This document shows positions 57,268 through 64,000 of a stretch of 64,000 bases of DNA, one piece after another (within the stretch, counting starts at the first letter, position 1; each line of letters starts with the position of its first letter). This DNA comes from Tatumella sp. JGM118 (GTDB lineage: Bacteria; Pseudomonadota; Gammaproteobacteria; Enterobacterales; Enterobacteriaceae): positions 124,001 to 188,000 of the forward strand of contig NZ_JAERJR010000001.1 in assembly GCF_018257515.1 (NCBI RefSeq), in the 5' to 3' direction. The position numbers and the translations under genes are program-made. The notes beneath the pieces were generated by a model. That model was not told where the DNA came from. It did not search any database and saw only the letters and a list, made by a program, of their open reading frames with translations.

Positions 57268-57706
57268 ATTTTATCGTTCCCCCTGGCAATGCGGTTGTAA
57301 TTTACTGTAGCCCTGAAAGCGATTGTAGCCACATCAGAGGCGACGATGACCCACCCCAATACAGGAACCGTACGCCCGACGAATGCTCCAGGAGGGTTAA
57401 CCATTTTAGGTTTTAAGGTTCGCAGGCTGGCATTAGTGAATGTCGGGAGACGAAAGGGTAGCTCCGGATTAAGACGCCGTCGTGCCATTTCTGAGGCTAC
57501 AGATGTCCCTTTCGTTGCACCGCCAAATTTACCCCTTGTGAGTCGAACAGGCTGGCCAGGAATTAGCATGCAACGGCCACAATATCAGATGTACCAGACT
57601 GCTCATTTACAGCATCAGGAGAGAACCCGGGAAATAATTCTCCTGCAGAAAGGTTGGGAATTCCTCTATAAAAATACGTACCCTTAAGTTCTTCAACCGT
57701 GTCCAT
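57261..57706 (-). pseudogene. DUF1493-partner membrane protein, frameshifted copy
   Basis: Codons from ATG 57706 read MDTVEELKGTYFYRGIPNLS ... SDIVAVAC and stop at TAA 57563. The match to the intact copy then continues one frame over from ATG 57569 (MLIPGQPVRLTR ... GRTVPVLGWVIVASD ... NRIARGNDKIW). The two parts overlap in ATGCTAA. It is a one-base frameshift, a programmed event, or a real split into two coupled genes; the C-terminal half (102 residues with the membrane helix) could still be made. Confidence 0.75.
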
Positions 57707-57854
57707 ACGGTCTCCTCATCTTCATCGGTATCGGTCCGGTACACCTTACGAGAAGATCAAATTTTGTACAATTGGTGCTTTTACGGTATTCGGGCAATTT
57801 GGTGGCAATTGTCTGATCCCCGGTTATTATTCGAGGAACGCATAAAATCGTGGC

Positions 57855-58793
57855 TTACACCTGAAGTGGTTCATTCAGTGTCCGAAGCCAGGTAAGCAGG
57901 TCTGCCTGCAGGCTACCCGGCTCGAAGGGTTCACGAGAGAGCAGGTAGTAGCGGGAGCCATCCCCGGCGAAGCCCATTGGCGCAGATAAAACGCCACTCT
58001 CAAGATCGTCACAAACCTGATACCACGAACCAATCGCTACGCCAAGTCCGGCAACGGCTGCCTGCAGACTGAAGTAGAAATGATCGAAACTCTGGCCTCC
58101 CGGACCGACTGCAGGCTGACCTGCGGCGCGGGCCCATGCCTGCCATGCATCGGGGCGTGTACGGGTATGAAGATACTCAGCGCCCGCAGCCAGTTCGGGA
58201 CCCGGGGCATTAGCGGTAAACCAGCGGGAAACTTTATCCGGGCGACATACCGGCCCTACCTTTTCTGCGAAGAGGGGTGCGGCAAAATAGCTTTCCGGCC
58301 AGTCAAAGTCATCGCGCCGGATCGCCAGGTCCAGGCCGCCGGCAAATGAAAAAGGCCCGCCACCGGCCGCAAGGCATATCTCAGTCCCTGCATGCTGTGC
58401 CTGGAACGCAGGCCAGCGAGGTAGCAGCCAGCGCATTAGCAGTGTGGGTTCGCAGGAAAGCACCCACCGCTGGCGCTGCCGTACGCTGGCGCGCAAGGCA
58501 TCAACAGCCTGCTGCATAACGTCCAGCCCTTCGCCGACCGCAATGGCAAGTTTGTGACCGGCTTCGGTCAGAAAGACGCGCCGGCTGCGCCGCTCAAACA
58601 GCGGAACGCCCAGTTCCTCCTCAAGCAGTCGGACCGCCCGGCTGACCGCGCCATGGGTAATATGCAGCTCCGTGGCTGCCCGGCTAAAGTTTTCGTGGCG
58701 CGCCGCTGCTTCAAAACTGCGTAAGGCAATCAGAGACGGCAGACGAGCCGACGGTAATGGTGATCCAGGCTCACAATCTTTGTCAGATAACAT
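57855..58793 (-). CDS. LysR-family regulator (GcvA-like)
   Basis: 312 residues. N-terminal winged helix: LIALRSFEAAARHENFSRAA and LHITHGAVSRAVRLLEEELG; C-terminal co-inducer domain. It is divergent from the LysE-type exporter with a 65-base spacer, the standard layout for a LysR protein controlling its neighbour exporter. The inducer is probably the exported amino acid, which I cannot name. Confidence 0.9.
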   Translation of the reverse strand: MLSDKDCEPGSPLPSARLPSLIALRSFEAAARHENFSRAATELHITHGAVSRAVRLLEEELGVPLFERRSRRVFLTEAGHKLAIAVGEGLDVMQQAVDALRASVRQRQRWVLSCEPTLLMRWLLPRWPAFQAQHAGTEICLAAGGGPFSFAGGLDLAIRRDDFDWPESYFAAPLFAEKVGPVCRPDKVSRWFTANAPGPELAAGAEYLHTRTRPDAWQAWARAAGQPAVGPGGQSFDHFYFSLQAAVAGLGVAIGSWYQVCDDLESGVLSAPMGFAGDGSRYYLLSREPFEPGSLQADLLTWLRTLNEPLQV

Positions 58794-58858
58794 CGTTATT
58801 CACCGGAGGTTATGTACAGTAAAGTCGGTACATTCATTAAGTTACAAAGGGAAGTATT

Positions 58859-59476
58859 ATGACTGAACTGCTAGCTGTAATCACCATCACAATATTCGCC
58901 GTCATCAGCCCCGGCCCCGATTTTGCTATGGTTTCACGCAACAGTTTGCTGCTTTCGCGTCGTGCGGGGCTGCTCACAGCGTTCGGGATAGGCTTAGGCG
59001 TTCTGGTTCATGTCTCTTATACATTGCTGGGTGTGGGCGTGCTGATACAGCAGTCACTCTGGTTGTTTAATGCCATCAAACTGGCAGGCGCTGTTTATCT
59101 TATCTGGCTGGGCATAAAAATGCTTCGCACAAAAGCCGGTGGCACGGTGACTGACACCCGGTTGGCACCTTTGTCAGATGCAGGGGCTTTACGCACCGGT
59201 TTCCTGACCAATGTACTGAATCCTAAAACCTCTGTCTTTATCGTTAGTATGTTTATGCAGGTGATAAAGCCGGAGACACCACTGATAGCGCAAATCGGCT
59301 ACGGACTGTTTATCTCGGTGGCTCATATGGTCTGGTTCAGTCTGGTAGGGCTCTGTTTTTCTGCGGGAAGGGTTCGTGACCGCTTTCTGGCGGTACGTCA
59401 CCGGGTGGATCGAATTTTTGGCGGCTTACTGGTAATTTTTGGTGTGTTGCTGGCAGTAGCCTCCCGGACGCGTTAA
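58859..59476 (+). CDS. LysE/RhtB-family amino acid exporter
   Basis: 205 residues with five to six membrane helices. Family motif ISPGPDFAMVSRNSLLLSRR at the N-terminus and LNPKTSVFIVSMF in the middle. Exports an amino acid or homoserine-lactone-like compound from the cytoplasm. ATG at 58859 after GGGAAG. Divergent from the LysR gene. Confidence 0.92.
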   Translation: MTELLAVITITIFAVISPGPDFAMVSRNSLLLSRRAGLLTAFGIGLGVLVHVSYTLLGVGVLIQQSLWLFNAIKLAGAVYLIWLGIKMLRTKAGGTVTDTRLAPLSDAGALRTGFLTNVLNPKTSVFIVSMFMQVIKPETPLIAQIGYGLFISVAHMVWFSLVGLCFSAGRVRDRFLAVRHRVDRIFGGLLVIFGVLLAVASRTR

Positions 59477-60158
59477 GCCACCCCGGCGATTAAAACAATA
59501 GACAGTAAATATGGCAGGGGAAGTTATCCTGCGGGGGAGCCACTTCCCGGGTTATTTTTACAGCAGTATAAAACGGTATTTTTCCTGAGATTATAAAAGC
59601 CTTCAACTAACATGATTTCGTCGTTAACAGATCCCCAACAGTTTGTTATTTTTATCATTTTTAATAAGTTATGCGATCATCGAAATTCCTGCGCTAAAGG
59701 TCTATCGCTAATCAGGCAGTGGCAGGAGAAAATGACTACGGCTTTCCGGGCGGTCATCATTGAATCAACCATCAGGCCTTAGTTAGCAATAACAGACCGG
59801 GCGATATCCGGAGGTCAGGGGATAATATTTTCAATGTATATATTCAAAGTGCAAAAGATAACGTGCCAGTGAGCAAGAGTGCCAGAGGGTGTGTTTGTTA
59901 CCATTGATTGCTGGGTAATGTCTGCCAGAGGAGGATGGATAATAAACCGACCTGAGCCCTGATCATATGATCGGCCACAACTTGTTGCCGAATCAGATGA
60001 ATGTAAAGTATGCTTATGAGGCTATTCATGTATGCCATGATTGAGGCTTTCATAAGTTTTTCGAATATAGAGAGAGGTTTCCGGGGATGTAACTAATAGC
60101 ATGTAAAAATTATTTTACTTATCAGGAATGCTATTTTTATTGCTCCGGGAGTACTCTT
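59477..60158. other. Long intergenic region
   Basis: About 680 bases becoming AT-rich towards the next gene. I see no supported gene, tRNA or repeat. The last 100 bases presumably hold the promoter for the ABC-type gene. Confidence 0.45.
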
Positions 60159-61499
60159 ATGATTTTAAAAAATAAATATTTTTACGTAGCTTTCTTACTT
60201 GTTGTTATCCAGCAAGCGCTGGTGGGCTTATCGACTTACTTTATAGGTCTTGCAGGGAGATTTGCTTACCTTGAGCCAGGTCGTTCCTTTTATTATATAG
60301 TCATTTTCTTTTTGAGTATCGCTGCCTGTTATGTTTTCGGTTCATCCTCACTTTATTTCAGAGTTAAGTTATCAAACTCCGTCTGGTCTGATTATTACAG
60401 GAATACACTGACCCGTGCTAAAGAGGTATGGGGGGTTAATTCTGCTAAAAATAAAGAAATGGTTAGTCATTGGATTATTGGTGAGTCACTCCCCACTATT
60501 GAGGAAGCTTCATTTTATTATGTCGAAATAATAGCGCTATATTTAAATGTTATTTTTACTGTTGTGGCCCTGTATGCAATTTTAGGGACGATGATAACTA
60601 TCTCTCTGCTTTCCTGCATGGTAGTATCATTGTCTCTGATCTTATTGACAAAGAAGAAGGTGAAAGAATTATCAACAGAAATTCAATCCTCAAAGATAGA
60701 GGCATTCAGAGCAATAAATAAAATATGGGATAATGCTTTTTTTGGAATGAAAAAGCATTTTGAAGAATCATTGGTTAATTCTAAGGATAAAGAGAAAGTA
60801 TATTTTGATAATCAGTTGAAGTATAAGCTCATCGAACAGGTTGTTGCTTGTTTGCCAGTAATGACTTCCATTCCTTTGATCATTTATATCTCACATCATA
60901 CTGTAATGATGCACCCGTATATAATGGGATCATTGGTAGCGGTACTCCCAAGGAGCTTACAGTTATATCAAAGTATTCATGCAGCAAGTATGCATACAAC
61001 CCAATTGATGGTGATAAGAAGTAAGGTTAAAAACTTAGAGCATTTTCACACGACTCTGGAGAGGGCTGATTTTTTCAATGACGCAGATATCAGGATAAAA
61101 ATTCATTGTCATAGTTCGGGGCTGAACATCAGTCCGACGGATCTGTGTGGCGTATTATTTTCTGATAGCGCCGATCCGGGCAGGTATACTATCACAGGCC
61201 CAAACGGTACAGGAAAGTCTTCATTTTTAAAGAAATTAAAGTCTCAGTTAACTAACGCAATATTAGTTAATCATGAAAATCAGATAGGAGTTAATGATGA
61301 TGTCGGCTCCTCCGGTGAAAAAATAATGAAATCATTAGGCAGGTTGTTTGCTGATGATGCAGTGAGGTTTTTCCTGCTTGATGAATGGGATGCTAACACC
61401 GATATTGAAAATACTAAAAAAACAGATGCTATAATTGAGGAGCTTTCAAAAAAATCGATTGTTATTGAAGTCAGACACAAAAAATCGATAGAAAGATAA
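60159..61499 (+). CDS. ABC-type membrane protein with shortened ATPase domain
   Basis: 446 residues, AT-rich. Residues 1-290 carry five to six helices as in ABC exporter or YddA/SbmA-type membrane domains. The C-terminal ~110 residues hold Walker A TGPNGTGKSS, a signature-like SSGEK and Walker B VRFFLLDEWDAN, with a final EVRHKK that may be the H-loop. The canonical LSGGQ and most of the helical subdomain are missing, so the ATPase is about half the normal size. It may export a peptide or be degenerate. No neighbour gives the substrate. Confidence 0.7.
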   Translation: MILKNKYFYVAFLLVVIQQALVGLSTYFIGLAGRFAYLEPGRSFYYIVIFFLSIAACYVFGSSSLYFRVKLSNSVWSDYYRNTLTRAKEVWGVNSAKNKEMVSHWIIGESLPTIEEASFYYVEIIALYLNVIFTVVALYAILGTMITISLLSCMVVSLSLILLTKKKVKELSTEIQSSKIEAFRAINKIWDNAFFGMKKHFEESLVNSKDKEKVYFDNQLKYKLIEQVVACLPVMTSIPLIIYISHHTVMMHPYIMGSLVAVLPRSLQLYQSIHAASMHTTQLMVIRSKVKNLEHFHTTLERADFFNDADIRIKIHCHSSGLNISPTDLCGVLFSDSADPGRYTITGPNGTGKSSFLKKLKSQLTNAILVNHENQIGVNDDVGSSGEKIMKSLGRLFADDAVRFFLLDEWDANTDIENTKKTDAIIEELSKKSIVIEVRHKKSIER

Positions 61500-61629
61500 T
61501 TGCATCTGTTCCTGATGCCGGTAGTGTGCCTGTTCCGGACTCTGTCGCCCCGATGGCAGAAGATTCTGTTAAAGGAGAAGGGGGGATTCTGTGCGCGGTG
61601 CTGGCGCATAACATTTTATTATGATGTCA

Positions 61630-61677
61630 GAGGTGCAGAGGTGCAGAGGTGCAGAGGTGCAGAGGTGCAGAGGTGCA
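61630..61677. repeat. 8-bp microsatellite, six copies
   Basis: GAGGTGCA repeated six times without error. It lies in a short plus-strand frame (61500-61745) that begins right after the ABC-type gene; there it would code EVQRCRGA repeats. Because 8 is not a multiple of 3, copy changes shift that frame. Confidence 0.95.
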
Positions 61678-61785
61678 TTGTCGCTCAGTCCGTGAAAATA
61701 CATCCTGATCATCAATCAGACAATCAAACCTTCAGCCATTATTAAATGCTATATTTTTATCCCGCAGGTAAAGTGTGCTTATCCC

Positions 61786-62490
61786 ATGAATGACAGTATC
61801 AGACCGGAAACCTTACAGCTCAGCAACGCGGACAGTGAATTTGACGTGACGTTGTTCAGGGCAAAGGATGCGACAGAATGTATTCTTTTCGCATCAGGAC
61901 TGGGTGGAAATCCTCTTCGTCATCTGGAATTTCTGCAGGGGATTGCCCGTCAGGGAATATCCGTGATAGCACCCCATTTCGAATTACTGTCGTCTCCCTT
62001 TCCGGTGAAAGCAGAGTTACTGGAACGTGTCCAACGGCTTGACGTTACAGCGGCAGAATTCTGTACAAATTATCGCTCGCTGACCGGCGTCGGGCATTCG
62101 CTGGGCACTGTGATTTTACTGATGCAGGCCGGGGCGATAGCCAGTACCCTGGCGAGAGAAGAGGTCGCGTTTAACGGAAAAAAAATTCCGGACCGGCTGG
62201 TACTGTTGGCACCTCCGGCAGATTTTTTCAGAGCACCGCGGTCACTTAACTCCGTCCGGATACCCGTTGAGATTTGGGTGGGGGCGATGGACAAGGTAAC
62301 CCCACCTTCACAGGCGATATTTCTTAATGAATTATTGAAAGAACATGCCGGTGGCGGAGTGCATATTATTGAGGATGCGGAGCACTTTACCTTTATGAAT
62401 ACTCTCCCGCCACAGGTTATCGATCCTCATCCGTCACGCAACGAATTTCTGCAATGGCTGGCAGGCAAAGTCTCTCAGTTCATCGCCTGA
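61786..62490 (+). CDS. Alpha/beta hydrolase
   Basis: 234 residues. Nucleophile elbow GHSLG (TGVGHSLGTVI) near residue 102, oxyanion region ASGLGGNP, acid in GAMDKVTPP and catalytic His in DAEHFTFMNT. No signal peptide, so cytoplasmic. The family covers dienelactone hydrolase-like and esterase functions; substrate unknown. Monocistronic by spacing. Confidence 0.85.
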   Translation: MNDSIRPETLQLSNADSEFDVTLFRAKDATECILFASGLGGNPLRHLEFLQGIARQGISVIAPHFELLSSPFPVKAELLERVQRLDVTAAEFCTNYRSLTGVGHSLGTVILLMQAGAIASTLAREEVAFNGKKIPDRLVLLAPPADFFRAPRSLNSVRIPVEIWVGAMDKVTPPSQAIFLNELLKEHAGGGVHIIEDAEHFTFMNTLPPQVIDPHPSRNEFLQWLAGKVSQFIA

Positions 62491-62849
62491 TAATTAGTCA
62501 CGCTTTTATTTTATTGAATTCGCCCCCGGCGAAATTCTGAACTGCCCCCCGGGGCATCAGCCGTGCATGCCCGATACCAGACCCGGACAGCATGGTATTG
62601 TCAGGTATACCTGCGAGGTGATGGGCGGGCGGCGTTTGTACAGATATTTGCCACACAACCCTCTCAAACAGGATGATTTATATCAGTGCCCTGAACCGGC
62701 ATTATAGCCTGCGGTCAGACTGCGGTTTGTAAAACCCGGTCTCTGTCATCAGAGGTATGCCTGTCAGGAGCACGGTGTTCTGATCACGTCTGATACCCCG
62801 GTTGACCAGCGATATATCAAGCGGATGGCGACCTGCAGCCGTTATCGTC
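62491..62849. other. Intergenic region between convergent genes
   Basis: About 360 bases between convergent hydrolase and nucleotidyltransferase genes. No gene or clear terminator recognised. Confidence 0.4.
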
Positions 62850-63623
62850 TCAGTGCTGCTGATTCCGGAATGCCACACTCAGCCAGCCGGCAAAAGCCAT
62901 GACTCTTTTTTCGAAAGTAGTCTCCTCGTCGTACGGCTGATGAGCCATTTTCATTAAGTAATTCATTTCTCCCGCCAGCGCCGGATAACGGAGAATGAAT
63001 TTATCACTGTGTTCAGTAAGCGTTTCCGGCCAGTCCGTATCCTGCTCATCGCGCAGAATACTGGTTGCCCGGATGAGCTTTCTTGCCACGGCACGTTGCA
63101 GGAGTAGTTTCCTGTTTTCATCGCCGGAAGCCTGTCTCTGAGCCATTAACTCCGTCACCACCGTCGGGAAGTCACTGTTCAACGCCAGGGCAATGGCTTT
63201 AGAGGGTGTAAATGCCCGGAATCGCTGACTCAGATCCTCTCCGTAGACACAGACACAGTGATGCCTGAGCCAGTATCCCCAGCTCAGCCTGTTGTCGGGG
63301 TGCAGAGCCTGTTGTAACAGACCGCAATCAAAATCAATTTTGCTGACAACAGGGTGATCGATTTCAAGTTCACTTTTAATGCGCGCGAGGTGTTGTGCCG
63401 TCTGCTCATCAGGCTCCCCGTGAAAAATAAGTGACACATCGAGGTCCGATCGTCCCACCGTCGCCCGGCCTTCGGCAACGCTGCCATACAGGTACAGGCT
63501 ATGTATCTGTTCAGGAAAACAGCAGGGGAGTCTTCTGACCAGGTCAGCAACGACACCAGAAAATGCGGGTTGTATTTTATTGCGCGTTGGTTGGGTTATA
63601 TAACCCTGACTATCTACGGCCAT
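62850..63623 (-). CDS. Minimal nucleotidyltransferase-domain protein (aminoglycoside adenylyltransferase-like)
   Basis: 257 residues. The polymerase-beta-type motif YLYGSVAEGRATVGRSDLDV (GS-x9-D-x-D) sits near residues 47-66, followed by a helical C-terminal domain, the AadA-like two-domain layout. It would transfer a nucleotide to a small molecule or protein; resistance cannot be concluded. ATG 63623 follows AGGAGTGAG; a longer frame to 63674 is less likely. Confidence 0.75.
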   Translation of the reverse strand: MAVDSQGYITQPTRNKIQPAFSGVVADLVRRLPCCFPEQIHSLYLYGSVAEGRATVGRSDLDVSLIFHGEPDEQTAQHLARIKSELEIDHPVVSKIDFDCGLLQQALHPDNRLSWGYWLRHHCVCVYGEDLSQRFRAFTPSKAIALALNSDFPTVVTELMAQRQASGDENRKLLLQRAVARKLIRATSILRDEQDTDWPETLTEHSDKFILRYPALAGEMNYLMKMAHQPYDEETTFEKRVMAFAGWLSVAFRNQQH

Positions 63624-64000
63624 GACTCTCACTCCTGATCTGATCATCCCCCGAAATGATGACCGCTGGGTCACTCACCCCGGCTCCACCGAAGGGTTAC
63701 CGTATCTCACAGAAAGAGAACTGACAACGGGTGAAAACGCCAGAGGGGGCGGAAAGCGGGGGGACTTTTTCATTGAGAGGGTAGCCGGGGTGGAAATATC
63801 AACACCTTGTTATGCTGTTTCTATGTCCTGTCGGTAATGTCGTCACTGCTGATGGCGTCATATCCCGTTCCGTGACAGGCAACATATTCCGGGACAGAGG
63901 TAGAGATCTCTCCGGTTTACACCCGACACCCTTGTAGTCATATGCCCGCATTAGCGTTATTAAAAGTATAACTCCGACCCGAAGTGTTGTTTTTTTAGTG
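63624..64000. other. Right end of window
   Basis: About 375 bases with no supported gene; a 71-codon plus-strand frame opposite the nucleotidyltransferase start looks random. Confidence 0.4.

Noticed and set aside
61630-61677. CRISPR-like or iteron array
   Set aside because: Perfect 8-bp microsatellite without spacers.
62850-63623. Aminoglycoside resistance gene
   Set aside because: Only the generic nucleotidyltransferase motif is seen; no specific match to a resistance enzyme.

Overview
The window reads as the chromosome of an enterobacterium (Enterobacterales). The left 33 kb keeps the Escherichia coli min-25 gene order lpoB-thiK-nagZ-ndh-ycfJ-mfd-lolCDE-cobB-potDCBA-pepT-roxA-phoQP-purB-hflD-mnmA-nudJ-rluE-icd, with protein lengths close to the E. 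coli ones. Several E. coli genes are missing from this order (ycfP, bhsA, ldtC, nagK). The GC-rich codon use would fit an Erwiniaceae-type genome (Pantoea/Tatumella-like), but I cannot name the genus from sequence alone.

Region 1 (1-33.0 kb) is core housekeeping: peptidoglycan recycling, respiration, transcription-coupled repair, lipoprotein sorting, polyamine uptake, PhoPQ, purine and tRNA metabolism and the TCA cycle. Between lolE and cobB, where nagK normally sits, lies a small sulfonate locus: an SsuA-like binding protein, a sigma-54 activator fused to a second SsuA-like domain, and a divergent ssuD. A sigma-54 promoter and paired upstream inverted repeats lie in front of ssuD. Three 115-bp tandem repeats follow.

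Region 2 (33.0-53.2 kb) is a lambdoid prophage abutting icd: int, xis, a DUF91-type nuclease, an S24-type repressor with three operators, Cro/YdaS, Rha-KilAC, a replication protein with internal iteron-like repeats, DUF968, and a DUF1133 Q-like antiterminator. Then comes a lysis cassette (two holins, GH19 endolysin, Rz/Rz1) with HicAB and YafO-type toxin-antitoxin modules. No terminase, capsid or tail genes are seen, so it is cryptic. Between the antiterminator and the likely late promoter sits a 6-kb AT-rich, oppositely oriented operon: C5 DNA methyltransferase, a protein with two GHKL ATPase modules (MORC/Hsp90-like at the N-terminus, histidine kinase at the C-terminus), and a receiver-domain protein. 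This is the best candidate for a little-described system, probably anti-phage defence or epigenetic sensing.

Region 3 (53.2-57.8 kb) is a toxin/immunity scrapyard on the minus strand: an RNase A-like toxin with its CdiI-type immunity gene, a second immunity gene behind a toxin remnant, and three copies of a membrane-protein/DUF1493 cassette (one intact, one frameshifted, one reduced to a remnant). A 124-bp direct repeat shows the cassette was duplicated.

Region 4 (57.8-64 kb) holds a divergent LysR/LysE pair, an AT-rich ABC-type membrane protein with a strongly shortened nucleotide-binding domain, an 8-bp microsatellite, an alpha/beta hydrolase and a minimal nucleotidyltransferase. No tRNA, rRNA, CRISPR array or complete IS element was recognised.
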